From Haloarcula ordinaria (GTDB taxonomy: Archaea; Halobacteriota; Halobacteria; Halobacteriales; Haloarculaceae): a stretch of 64,000 nt of DNA. The stretch spans positions 496,001 to 560,000 of the forward strand of contig NZ_CP119789.1 of NCBI RefSeq assembly GCF_029338275.1, given 5' to 3'. Position numbers and translations under genes: made by a program. Under the pieces are notes generated by a model that had not been told where the DNA came from, did no database searches, and saw nothing but the letters and a program-made list of their open reading frames with translations. The stretch's first letter is position 1. Each line of letters begins with the position of its first letter. Below, in pieces: positions 16,093 through 24,247 of this stretch.

Positions 16093-17060
16093 GCGCTCGA
16101 CTGACCGGGGCCGCCCGACCCACTGTTCTCGTTGTTCGGGTTTCCTTCGTCATCGGTCTCAGTCTCTGTCGTGGTCTCCGTGGTCGTCGACGAGTCGTCG
16201 TCCGTCGCTGTCTCCGTCGACGACGAGGACTGTGCCGACGCGCCAGACGACTCGACCTCGTCGACTTCGACGTCCCGCCCGGCGACCCCGCTCTTGCTGA
16301 TGACCGGCAGGAGGTTGTAGCCGTTCGACCCCCGCTTGACGACGTTGATGTCGAAGACGAACTCGACGGTCCCCTCGGCCGTCACCTCGAAGGACTTGGT
16401 TATCTGCAGCTTGTTGCTCGGGACCTTCACCGGGACTGCCTCGTCGTCGACGATACCTTCGACGTCCGAGACTGACAGTTCTATCTTGGCGTACCGGCCG
16501 GTCTCGAGCTCCCCGTCGAGGACACCGATGGCCTTGTCACCGACCACTTCGGTGAGGTCGACCGTCGGACTGTCGAGGTCGAACGTCTGGAAGCCGGCTT
16601 CGCTGTCGTCGTCCTCGCCGTCGTCGGACTCCGCCGCCACGTCCCCATCGTCGTCTTCGGTCGCTGTCTCCGACTCGTCGGTTTCGGTGGTCTCAGTCTC
16701 GGTCTCTGTTTCTGTGTCTATCTCGGTGGACGGCGTGCTCGTCTCTGTCTCGCCGTCGGTGTCGTCCGAGCTGGCTTCGGCCTCCTCGTCGTCCTCGTCT
16801 GCCGTCGCCCGGAACACGCGGGCGCTGTCGAACGTGACGTCCAGCGAGTCGAAGTCGTCGATGGCCGCCGGCCGGTCGCTGATGAGGAGCCGGAACGCGC
16901 CCGTCGACGCGGTGGCGCCGCCGTCGGAGTCGCCGCCCGACGCCTCGCCGTCCGTCGTGCTGCCGCCGTCTGTGGCCCCGTCGCCGCTCGAACCGCCACA
17001 GCCCGCGAACAGCGTCGCGCCGACTGCCGTGGTCGTGGTGAGGAATCTGCGTCTGTCCAT
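16089..17060 (-). CDS. Tat-exported lipoprotein with DUF4382 domain
   Basis: The N-terminus MDRRRFLTTTTAVGATLFAG-C combines a twin-arginine motif with a lipobox, so the protein should be exported folded by Tat and lipid-anchored at Cys21. A Ser/Gly/Asp-rich spacer precedes a DUF4382 domain starting AFRLLISDRPAAIDDFDSLD. The domain is split by a long Thr/Glu/Asp low-complexity insertion (about residues 90-165) and resumes at FDLDSPTVDLTEVVGDKAIG. The C-terminus is again Thr/Ser/Asp-rich and probably a glycosylated surface tail. Function is unknown. It is a natural substrate for the Tat genes in this window. Confidence 0.85.
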   Translation of the reverse strand: MDRRRFLTTTTAVGATLFAGCGGSSGDGATDGGSTTDGEASGGDSDGGATASTGAFRLLISDRPAAIDDFDSLDVTFDSARVFRATADEDDEEAEASSDDTDGETETSTPSTEIDTETETETETTETDESETATEDDDGDVAAESDDGEDDDSEAGFQTFDLDSPTVDLTEVVGDKAIGVLDGELETGRYAKIELSVSDVEGIVDDEAVPVKVPSNKLQITKSFEVTAEGTVEFVFDINVVKRGSNGYNLLPVISKSGVAGRDVEVDEVESSGASAQSSSSTETATDDDSSTTTETTTETETDDEGNPNNENSGSGGPGQSSA

Positions 17061-17180
17061 ACGCGTCTTACAGGAGACGAGCGGGATATAAGGGCCAGTT
17101 TGTTTACCATTTCATTGTCACTTGAACAGTGTGAACGCTGGACCTGAACGGTTTTACGGGTGAGGGCCGACCATCCGCCA

Positions 17181-17699
17181 ATGGCAAACTCGAACGCGAA
17201 GGGGGACCGGCGCGAGCGCGAACTGGTCAACGCGCTCGACGAGGCCGGCTTCGCGGTGATGCGCGCGCCCGCCAGCGGCAGCGCCACCGAGCGGGAGCTC
17301 CCCGACGTGCTGACCGGTGACGGCGAGACGTTCTACGCCATCGAGGCGAAATCGAGCGCCGGGGACCCCATCTACCTCACCGGCGAGGAGGTCGAGGCGC
17401 TGCTCTTCTTCGCGCGGAACTTCGGCGCGAAACCGCGTATCGCGGTGCGTTTCGACCGCGAGGACTGGTACTTCTTCCACCCCGGCGACCTCTACACGAC
17501 CGACGGTGGCAACTACCGAGTCAAGAAGGAGACTGCGCTCTCCGAGGGCATCGACTTCGAGGAGTTCGTCGGGCACTCCGAGAAGGTGACGCTGGACGAC
17601 GTGGCCGACGACGACCCCGACCAGACGGTGCTCGACGTCCTCTCGGCGTTCGAGCGCGGCGACCTGACGAAAGAAGACGCAGCCGAGATGTTGTCGTAG
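17181..17699 (+). CDS. hjc: Holliday junction resolvase Hjc
   Basis: Archaeal structure-selective endonuclease that cuts four-way junctions as a dimer. The 172-residue protein begins [20 protein letters not shown], containing the active-site Glu in ERELV, followed by ELPDVLTGD and YAIEAKSS (the catalytic E-x-K pair) as in the restriction-endonuclease-like fold. It has a slightly long acidic C-terminal tail. A GTG at 17160 is in frame, but the ATG at 17181 fits the family. A TTTTACGGG box lies just upstream. Confidence 0.92.
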   Translation: MANSNAKGDRRERELVNALDEAGFAVMRAPASGSATERELPDVLTGDGETFYAIEAKSSAGDPIYLTGEEVEALLFFARNFGAKPRIAVRFDREDWYFFHPGDLYTTDGGNYRVKKETALSEGIDFEEFVGHSEKVTLDDVADDDPDQTVLDVLSAFERGDLTKEDAAEMLS

Positions 17700-17760
17700 C
17701 GAGAACCCGAGCGATGCGCGGTTCGAGCGTGACAGCAGCGGAGTAGGCCTAGCGTATTAA

Positions 17761-17785
17761 TATGCCTGTTATATAAGACAGGTAT
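17761..17785 (+). promoter_or_regulatory. TATA box embedded in a palindrome
   Basis: TATATAAG (17770-17777) is flanked directly by CCTGT (17765-17769) and ACAGG (17778-17782), with further imperfect symmetry outward. This gives an operator-like palindrome centred on a promoter about 40 bp upstream of the small gene at 17815. A repressor bound there would block TBP. The binding protein is unknown. Confidence 0.6.
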
Positions 17786-17814
17786 TTGTACGTCACCGGT
17801 CTGTCTGTGGAGGT

Positions 17815-17976
17815 ATGAGACAGCGTCTCCAGTGGACCGAACGGGTACTCGAGTTGAGTACGGAAGCGATCAACTGGCAGGTCCTCAGGGTCGTCGACGA
17901 ACGCAGCCGGGAACGGGAGCTCGCGCTCCGAGACCTGGCAGTCGAGCTGTCGCCCGAGCCGACGACCGACCAATAG
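17815..17976 (+). CDS. 53-residue hypothetical protein
   Basis: Short open frame starting MRQRLQWTERVLELSTEAIN and rich in Arg, Glu and Leu. Two amphipathic helices (about 5-20 and 22-45) are likely, compatible with a small helical DNA- or protein-binding peptide. No family is recognised. The strong palindromic promoter immediately upstream on the same strand is the main reason for calling it real. An overlapping minus-strand open frame (17749-18009) lacks such support. Confidence 0.5.
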   Translation: MRQRLQWTERVLELSTEAINWQVLRVVDERSRERELALRDLAVELSPEPTTDQ

Positions 17977-18034
17977 TGTCGGCACGGAACAGCGGAGAGG
18001 CGGCAGCAACCGACCTGCAGCCTCACTTGTGACG

Positions 18035-18640
18035 CTAGTCGACCAGCGCCGTGTCGTCGGCCCGGCGCAGTCGTGAGTGGGGGAACGAGTATCGACGCGG
18101 GCGGTCCGAGCGCAGTGCGTCGGTCAGATACGTCGCTTCGACCACGATGTCGTCGGTCGGGTAGCCGTCGTTCGTCTCGAACTCGGCGACCGTCTTGCCG
18201 ACGGCCTCGACAAGCCACTCGTCGGCACGCTCGGCGGCGACGCCCACGACGACGATGTCGCCGGGGACGAGGCGGCAGGTCGGGCAGAGATGGGGCTCCA
18301 CAGCGTCCACTGGGACGAACGTTACGGCGTCGCAGGCGTCACACCGCGCTCGCTGCTTGCCGGGCGGTGCGACCCGTCTGGCGGTTATCTCGATGGCGAC
18401 GCGGCGGAGGTGCTTGCAGTGCTCGCCGCGAATCCGGTGGTCGGGGCAGGTACAGGTTCGATCGGTGAGGTCGACGACGTAGGTGTGGCCACTGGCGGTC
18501 GCGACGGCGTACGTGTCGTCCTCGCGGGGGCGGACTGCCATGGGCTCGGCCCACGCGCGGGCCGCGCGGTCGTCCATGTCCCGGAGGTCCGGTGCGAGTG
18601 CAGTGGGCCCCCGGTCGTCGGTGGGTTCGATGAGTGTCAT
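18035..18640 (-). CDS. SWIM zinc-finger domain protein
   Basis: A 201-residue acidic protein with the SWIM motif CTCPDHRIRGEHCKH (CxCx(n)CxH) at about residues 65-80, then a four-cysteine ribbon CDACDAVTF...CPTC. SWIM fingers bind DNA or protein and occur in archaeal recombination-associated proteins. Start at 18640 (MTLIEPTDDRGP) is chosen because the preceding in-frame residues are basic and unlike the rest. Location between hjc and priL is compatible with, but does not prove, a DNA-metabolism role. Confidence 0.82.
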   Translation of the reverse strand: MTLIEPTDDRGPTALAPDLRDMDDRAARAWAEPMAVRPREDDTYAVATASGHTYVVDLTDRTCTCPDHRIRGEHCKHLRRVAIEITARRVAPPGKQRARCDACDAVTFVPVDAVEPHLCPTCRLVPGDIVVVGVAAERADEWLVEAVGKTVAEFETNDGYPTDDIVVEATYLTDALRSDRPRRYSFPHSRLRRADDTALVD

Positions 18641-18785
18641 AGCGGGCGGACACGGCTGTGTTCGTCGGTGTGTCCAGGTGAAACGTAGGTGCTCGACGGA
18701 CCTAAATCGCTCGGCGGACCCGAGCGCCAGCCCCCGGAACTGGCGCTTCGACACCCTTTTTGCCGGGCCGGTGAAACCGCGGCGT

Positions 18786-18995
18786 ATGGATATCGAGCGG
18801 GAGACTGCGCTGCAGATCGTGGTTTCGACGGTCGGCGTGGTCGCCTTTATCGCTGCGGCGGTCTACGTGGCGTCGACCTACTCGGTCGACGGGAACCTGA
18901 CGCCCCAGGGCGGCATCGCCGTGGTCGGCGCAATCGGCGTGTTCCTCGTCGTCATGCTCATCGCGGGCCTGTGGCTCGAACGCCAGGACTTCTAG
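18786..18995 (+). CDS. two-span small membrane protein
   Basis: A 69-residue protein starting MDIERETALQIVVSTVGVVA with two hydrophobic helices (about 9-30 and 42-64), a short polar loop and an ERQDF tail. This is a compact haloarchaeal membrane protein of unknown function. The promoter CACCCTTTTTGCC lies about 30 bp upstream. Its stop overlaps the convergent priL stop by 4 nt. Confidence 0.75.
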   Translation: MDIERETALQIVVSTVGVVAFIAAAVYVASTYSVDGNLTPQGGIAVVGAIGVFLVVMLIAGLWLERQDF

Positions 18996-20074
18996 GCGTC
19001 TGCCTCCGCGTCGCCGTCGTCGTCTTGTTCCCGCCAGTCGACCAGTTCGTCCTCGTCGCTGTCGTCCAGTTTCTTCTCGTAGTAGGCCATCGGGTGCGAG
19101 ATGGTCGCACAGAGGTCGTCCTTGTTGACGCAGTCGCCGTATGACTGCATCGTCGAACACGCCGGCGTCGAGTACTCCGTAGGGCTGGTATCCCCGCGGA
19201 TGTGGTCGACCTGGTAGCGCGTGGCCTCCTCGCCGAACCCGGGGTTGACCTGGAAGATGTCGACGATCTCGTCGGTCGTCATCCCGATGCCCGACAGGAA
19301 CGCCGCGATGGCGAACCGCGAGTGGTGTTCGAGGTGGGCGCCCTTCTGGACCTGGTCGAGCAGGTGCTGCATGCACGGCGGGAACAGTTCGGGGACGACG
19401 GTATCTATCTCGCGGGTCAGGTCGAGGTCAGCGAGCACCTCGCGGAGGGAGTCGACCTCGTCGTCGAGTTCGTCGGCGATGGCGTCGGGCACGTCGAACG
19501 GCAAGCCGTCCTCGACGCGGTGGCGGATGGCCTGTTTCAGCAGGACGTGGAGGTCGTCGGCCGGGATGCGGACCTGCCCGGCGGCGAGCGGCCGGTTGAC
19601 CAGCCGCCAGCGGTCGCCGCGCTGGTCGGCGGCGAGGTCGAGGTAGGCCCCGACGTCGACGCGGTAGCCCGTCTCGTCCTCGTGGACCGAACGAGCGAGG
19701 TCGAACTCCGAGAGCAGGTCCGCCAGAGCGACGCGCTCGGACTGGGTCGACTTGAACTCGGTCGTCGCCTCGAACTCGGCACTAAAGCGCTCGCGGGCCG
19801 TCTCGGCCTCGGCGCGGGCGTACTTGCGGGTACAGACGTGCTCGTCGACGAGCGAGACCAGCACGCGAGCGACCGGGTACGAGAGCAGTTCGACGCGGGT
19901 GCGTCGGTGTGGCTCGCCCACGGTTCCGTCGAGGATAGCGTGTTCGACCCGCTCCACGGCCCGCTGGGTGACCGTCTCGTCGGTCGCGACGACCTCCCCC
20001 AGGTCGACGGCGGCCGCCTCGACGGCGTCGCGCGAGGCCTGGAGGAACGGGTAGCGTGCGTGGAGCGGCTGCAT
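18992..20074 (-). CDS. priL: DNA primase large subunit PriL
   Basis: Regulatory subunit of the archaeal/eukaryal primase, which with PriS makes RNA/DNA primers. The 360-residue protein begins MQPLHARYPFLQASRDAVEAA. Its C-terminal half carries the conserved cysteines of the [4Fe-4S] domain: PPCMQHLL, then PACSTMQSYGDC and DLCATISHPMAYYEKKL. The acidic C-terminal tail is haloarchaeal. No priS gene lies in the window. Confidence 0.94.
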   Translation of the reverse strand: MQPLHARYPFLQASRDAVEAAAVDLGEVVATDETVTQRAVERVEHAILDGTVGEPHRRTRVELLSYPVARVLVSLVDEHVCTRKYARAEAETARERFSAEFEATTEFKSTQSERVALADLLSEFDLARSVHEDETGYRVDVGAYLDLAADQRGDRWRLVNRPLAAGQVRIPADDLHVLLKQAIRHRVEDGLPFDVPDAIADELDDEVDSLREVLADLDLTREIDTVVPELFPPCMQHLLDQVQKGAHLEHHSRFAIAAFLSGIGMTTDEIVDIFQVNPGFGEEATRYQVDHIRGDTSPTEYSTPACSTMQSYGDCVNKDDLCATISHPMAYYEKKLDDSDEDELVDWREQDDDGDAEADA

Positions 20075-20155
20075 CGCCTCGGTGTTGCGCGCGGGGGCGA
20101 ATAAAATTGCCGTCCCGACGTGGGCCGGTACCAGCGGTGATCGCCGACAGTTCCG

Positions 20156-20305
20156 TCACTGGCCGGCGAAGTAGGTCTCGGCCTGGGTCCCGGGACCGAG
20201 TTCGGTGAACGACGCATCGTCGCACCGATTGCACCGGAGCGGCGGCTCGACGTCCGCGTACGCGGTCCCACAGCCCTGGCACGTAAAGAAGCGGAGGCCC
20301 AGCAC
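20156..20305 (-). CDS. 49-residue zinc-ribbon protein
   Basis: Small frame from GTG at 20305 beginning MLGLRFFTCQGCGTAY and continuing to RCNRC, so two CxxC knuckles about 16 residues apart form a rubredoxin-like zinc ribbon. The C-terminus ends TYFAGQ. GTG is the only plausible start; the nearby upstream ATG is in another frame. It lies about 80 bp upstream of priL on the same strand and may be co-transcribed. Function unknown. Confidence 0.65.
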   Translation of the reverse strand: MLGLRFFTCQGCGTAYADVEPPLRCNRCDDASFTELGPGTQAETYFAGQ

Positions 20306-20444
20306 ACTACCGGATAGGGAGCGGTAACGCAAATCTGCATCGGACTGTGAACGACGGCCTCGTTAGTCGACGTCGGTTGGGACGGGCACCTCTGTTCGAC
20401 GGCCTCTACTGCTCGCGGTTCCCTTCGCTCCCCGCTGCGCGGTT

Positions 20445-20476
20445 AGGTGGGCCGCTCAATTCGTTCGCGCCCCACC
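20445..20476 (-). terminator. imperfect hairpin after the SahH gene
   Basis: AGGTGGGC and GCCCCACC can pair with one bulge immediately beyond the stop codon at 20477. There is no T tract, so it may be an RNA-stabilising hairpin and not a terminator. The rest of 20306-20476 shows no coding sequence I can support. Confidence 0.35.
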
Positions 20477-21754
20477 CTACGTCCCGTGCTGCCAGGAGCC
20501 CATATACTCGGCCTGGGTCTCCGTCAACGAGTCGAACGCGACGCCCTCGGCCTCCAGTTTGATCTCGGCGACCTCCTTGTCCAATCTATCAGGAACGTCG
20601 TGGACGCCAGCGTCGTACGCGTCGCCGTTCTCGACCATCTCACGCACGCAGACGGCCTGAATCCCGAAGCTCTGGTCCATCACCTCGACGGGGTGGCCCA
20701 GTGCGATGGGCGTCGCGAGGTTCACCAGGCGGCCCTCGGCCAGCACGTTCAGGCGCCGGCCATCGGCCATCTCGTAAGCCTGGACGCCCTCGCGGGCCTC
20801 GTAGGTGTCGACGGCGAGGTCCGAGAGCGCGTCGAGGTCGACCTCGACGTCGAAGTGGCCGGCGTTGGCCAGCAGGACGCCGTCCTGCATGGCCTCGAAG
20901 TGCTCGCGGACGACGACGTCGCGGTTGCCCGTCGTCGTGATGAACACGTCGCCTTCCGCGGCGGCCTCGGCCATCGGCATGACGTCGTAGCCCTCCATGT
21001 GGGCCTCCAGCGCGCGGCGGGGCTCGACCTCGGTGACGACCACGTCGGCGTTCTGCCCGCTGGCCTTCATCGCGACGCCCTTCCCGCAGTGGCCGTAGCC
21101 GGCGACGACGACGGTCTTGCCGGCCCACGAGAGGTTCGTCGTCATGGCGATGCTCGCCAGGGAGGACTCGCCCGTGCCGTGGACGTTGTCGAACAACCGC
21201 TTCATCGGCGTGTCGTTGACCGCGAAGACCGGGTAGTCGAGTTCGCCGTCGTCGTCCATCGCGCGCAGTCGGTGGACGCCGGTCGTCGTCTCCTCAGCCC
21301 CGCCGACGATGGTGTCGATGAGTTCGGGGTAGTCCTCGTGGATGGCGGCGACCAGGTCCATCCCGTCGTCGACGGTGATGGTCGGCTTGTGGCCGATAAC
21401 GGCCTCGATAGCGTCGTAGTACGCCGCGTCGTCGACACCGCGCTCGGCGTAGGAGGTAACGCCGTCGACGGCGTCCAGGGCGGCGCTCACGTCGTCGTGT
21501 GTCGAGAGCGGGTTACAGCCGGTGATGGCGACCTCCGCGCCGCCGACCGCCAGCAGTTCCGCCAGAATCGCCGTCTTGGCCTCGACGTGCATCGCCATCC
21601 CGATGCGCTCGCCGGCGAAGGGCTGGTCGGCCTCGAACTCCTCGCGCAACGCGCCACAGATGGGCATGTGCTGGGCCGCCCAGTCCATCTTCCGCCGGCC
21701 GGACTCGCGGGCCGACTCGAGGTCTGCAAGTCGCTCCGAAATGGGTGAAGTCAT
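20477..21754 (-). CDS. ahcY: S-adenosyl-/S-inosyl-homocysteine hydrolase
   Basis: NAD-dependent hydrolase that splits SAH (or, in archaea using the deaminase route, S-inosylhomocysteine) to homocysteine plus nucleoside. The 425-residue protein has RIGMAMHVEAKTAIL, the NAD-binding VVVAGYGHCGKGVAM (about 215-230), NAGHFDVEVD, and a C-terminal EYMGSWQHGT. It lacks the long insert of eukaryotic and many bacterial enzymes, as archaeal versions do. The SAH/MTA deaminase homologue about 1.1 kb away on the same strand suggests a shared SAM-recycling job. Confidence 0.94.
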   Translation of the reverse strand: MTSPISERLADLESARESGRRKMDWAAQHMPICGALREEFEADQPFAGERIGMAMHVEAKTAILAELLAVGGAEVAITGCNPLSTHDDVSAALDAVDGVTSYAERGVDDAAYYDAIEAVIGHKPTITVDDGMDLVAAIHEDYPELIDTIVGGAEETTTGVHRLRAMDDDGELDYPVFAVNDTPMKRLFDNVHGTGESSLASIAMTTNLSWAGKTVVVAGYGHCGKGVAMKASGQNADVVVTEVEPRRALEAHMEGYDVMPMAEAAAEGDVFITTTGNRDVVVREHFEAMQDGVLLANAGHFDVEVDLDALSDLAVDTYEAREGVQAYEMADGRRLNVLAEGRLVNLATPIALGHPVEVMDQSFGIQAVCVREMVENGDAYDAGVHDVPDRLDKEVAEIKLEAEGVAFDSLTETQAEYMGSWQHGT

Positions 21755-21808
21755 ACCGAAAGGGAAGAACAGAACTCCTAAAACGCTACCGAAGCCGCCC
21801 GATAGCGC

Positions 21809-22720
21809 TTAGCGGTCGTTGTTCGCGTGGTCCGGCGGGCCCCTGTCGCCGTCTTCCTCATCGTCTTCCTCGTCGTCTTCCTCGTCGTCTTCATCTGCAT
21901 CAGCCCCGTCGTCGTCTGCGTCATCGTCTTCCTCGTCGGCTTCCTCTTCTGCGTCTGCCTCGTCATCGCCATCATCGGCTTCCTCGTCCGCGTCTCCCTC
22001 GTCGTCTCCGTCGTCGGTCTCCTCGGACTCGACGTCGTCCGCGTCCTCAGTGTCTTCGTCCCCGTTCGGCCCTCTGTCTTCCGGCGGGCCGCGACGGTCG
22101 TCGTCGGGCGGCCCCTGGGCCTGTGCCTCGTCGTTGCCGCGGTCCTCGGGCGGGCCGGGCTCGTCGTCCTGGGCGTCAGTGTCCGCGGGCGGACCAGCGT
22201 GGGCGGGAGCGTTCCCGGGGTTGTTCTGCGTGACAAAGCTCGCGACCTGGAAGCCGATACCACTCTCCATGGTCGACCGGTCGAGCATGTCCTGGACGAA
22301 GCCCATGACGCTCATGCCGAAGGACTCCGCTTCCTCGGTCGTCAGCGTCGTCGTCGTGGTCGCCGTCTCGCCGTCGTACGTCGCGGTCACGTCGACGGCG
22401 ACGTCGTAGTAGGGTTCGGGAATGGCGACCGTCCCGTCGGCGGTGGTCGTGTAGTCGCCCTCACCGACGTAGGCGGCGTCTTCGGCCCCGTCGACGGACA
22501 CGTCGGCGCCCTCAACGGGGTCACCGTCGTGAGTGACGGTCACCGTCGCGCCGTCGTTCCCCGCTTGCGCGACGGAGACGGCGAGAGCGTCGTTGCCGAC
22601 GGTCGTGCCGTCGTTGCCTGCCTCGTTGCCTGTCTCGGCGACCGCGGTGGCCGCGCCCGGACCGAGCGCGAACAGCAGCAGCCCGACGGTCGCCATCAGT
22701 GCGAACAGTCTGGTATTCAT
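21809..22720 (-). CDS. secreted protein with extremely acidic C-terminal tail
   Basis: Begins MNTRLFALMATVGLLLFALG, a clear Sec-type signal peptide ending near AAT-AVA. A predicted beta-rich domain follows at about 45-130 (VTVTHDGDPVEGADVSVDGA). The second half (about 165-303) is almost entirely Asp/Glu/Gly with GPPEDRG motifs and no membrane anchor. The DNA of this tail is a degenerate Asp/Glu-codon repeat that can expand or contract. It may be a surface or extracellular polyelectrolyte, possibly cation-binding. No family is recognised. It lies between the SAH-recycling genes, but a functional link is unlikely. Confidence 0.75.
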   Translation of the reverse strand: MNTRLFALMATVGLLLFALGPGAATAVAETGNEAGNDGTTVGNDALAVSVAQAGNDGATVTVTHDGDPVEGADVSVDGAEDAAYVGEGDYTTTADGTVAIPEPYYDVAVDVTATYDGETATTTTTLTTEEAESFGMSVMGFVQDMLDRSTMESGIGFQVASFVTQNNPGNAPAHAGPPADTDAQDDEPGPPEDRGNDEAQAQGPPDDDRRGPPEDRGPNGDEDTEDADDVESEETDDGDDEGDADEEADDGDDEADAEEEADEEDDDADDDGADADEDDEEDDEEDDEEDGDRGPPDHANNDR

Positions 22721-22849
22721 CTCGCCAGTATCTGAGTCAGGATTGGGGTTAAACCCCCCCTCTCGTTCACGCCGTTCAACGACGGTCCACCGAGCATATT
22801 AATCTCTCAGAAGCGTCGAAAGCGTTCAAAGACGGTTCTGAGTGTTTAA

Positions 22850-24151
22850 CTATCGCTCGGTGGCACGCTCGACGAGCGCCGTCGCGTGCTCGCTGGCCCG
22901 GGTTCGAACGGCCGCTTCGTCGAACACTTGAACCTCGCTATCACGCATGAGAACTGCGCCGTCGCACACCGTGTGGCGCACGTCGCTGCCGCGGGCGGCG
23001 TACGCGAGGTGCGAGACGAGGTCGTGGGCAGGGGTGAGATGCGGTGCTTCGAGGTCGAGGACAGCGAGGTCGGCGTTCCGGCCGACCTCGAGTCGACCGC
23101 TGTCGAATCCCAGCGCGTCGGCCCCGTTAGCCGTCGCCATCTGGACCACCGTCGCGGCGTCGACGGCGCTCGCGTCGTCGGTGGCGAGCTTGCCGACCAT
23201 CGCGGCGTCGCGCATCTCGTCGAACATGTCGAGGTCGTTGTTCGACGCCGGGCCGTCGGTGCCGATGCCCACGGTGACGCCCGCATCGAGCAGGTCCTGG
23301 ACCGGTGCCATCCCGCTCGCCAGCTTCATGTTTGATGCCGGGCAGTGCACGACGCCTGTCTCGGTCTCGGCCAGCAGGTCGATCTCGGCCTGGTCGACGT
23401 GGACGCAGTGGGCGAGGAAGGTGTCGGGCCCGAGCAGGCCCACGTCGTCGGCGTACTCGAGCGGTCGAACGCCCTGTTCGTCGACGATGGGGTCGACCTC
23501 GTCGGTCGTCTCGTTGGCGTGCAGGTGGATGCCCAGGCCCGCCTCGACGGCCTCGGGGACGTACTCGCGGAGGTAGTCCTCGCCGACGGTCGTCAGGCTG
23601 TGGGGCTGGAACGTCGTCGTGATGCGTCCGTCGGCCGCGCCGTCGAGTCGCCGGGCGGTGTCCAGGCTCTCCTGCATGTCCGCGTGGGCCCCCTCCTCGT
23701 CCTTGGCGACCGTGACGGCGGTGAAGCCGAGGACGGCCCGCATCCCGGCCTGTTCGACCGCGTCGGCGATCTCGTCGACGTGGAAGTACATGTCCGAGAG
23801 CGCCGTCGTCCCCGAGCGAATCATCTCGACCAGGCCGAGTTCCGCGCCCACGCGGACGTCCTCCGGGGTCAGTTCGGCCTCGACCGGCCAGATGTCCTCC
23901 TGTAACCAGGCGTCGAGGGGCTTGTCGTCGGCGTAGCCACGCAGGAGCGTCATCGCGACGTGCGTGTGGGCGTTGACCAACCCCGGCACCGCCAGGCCGC
24001 CGCTGGCGTCGAGTTCGTCGTCGCCCGCGAGTTCGCCGGGGGCCTCGATGGCGGTGATGTCGCCGCTGTCCTGGTCGACCAGCACGTCCGCGCGTTCGAT
24101 GGACATGTCCGGTCGGAGCACCTGTCCGCCGCTGACGAGGAGGTCTGTCAT
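22850..24151 (-). CDS. mtaD: SAH/MTA/5'-deoxyadenosine deaminase (amidohydrolase)
   Basis: Metal-dependent deaminase that converts SAH to S-inosylhomocysteine and also acts on MTA or 5'-deoxyadenosine (archaeal DadD type). In the 433-residue sequence the metal-binding NAHTHVAMTLLRGYADD lies near 60, HLHANETTDEV near 215, LAHCVHVDQAEIDLL near 245 and GIGTDGPASNNDLDMFDE near 300, matching the deaminase subfamily rather than guanine deaminase or cytosine deaminase. Together with SahH it would form the archaeal SAH salvage route via SIH. Substrate preference is inferred from family. Confidence 0.88.
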   Translation of the reverse strand: MTDLLVSGGQVLRPDMSIERADVLVDQDSGDITAIEAPGELAGDDELDASGGLAVPGLVNAHTHVAMTLLRGYADDKPLDAWLQEDIWPVEAELTPEDVRVGAELGLVEMIRSGTTALSDMYFHVDEIADAVEQAGMRAVLGFTAVTVAKDEEGAHADMQESLDTARRLDGAADGRITTTFQPHSLTTVGEDYLREYVPEAVEAGLGIHLHANETTDEVDPIVDEQGVRPLEYADDVGLLGPDTFLAHCVHVDQAEIDLLAETETGVVHCPASNMKLASGMAPVQDLLDAGVTVGIGTDGPASNNDLDMFDEMRDAAMVGKLATDDASAVDAATVVQMATANGADALGFDSGRLEVGRNADLAVLDLEAPHLTPAHDLVSHLAYAARGSDVRHTVCDGAVLMRDSEVQVFDEAAVRTRASEHATALVERATER

Positions 24152-24247
24152 GTGCTCGGGTTAGCGGGCCCCGCTCTTAGTTCGGCCGGGTCGCGCTGGG
24201 GAACGGGTTCGTCAGTCTCTTTTCGAAGCGCATCGAGCGGGTAGTAG

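Noticed and set aside
17749..18009. Minus-strand 86-residue frame opposite the 53-residue gene
   Set aside because: No promoter, and its sequence is antisense-like; the opposite strand has the TATA palindrome.
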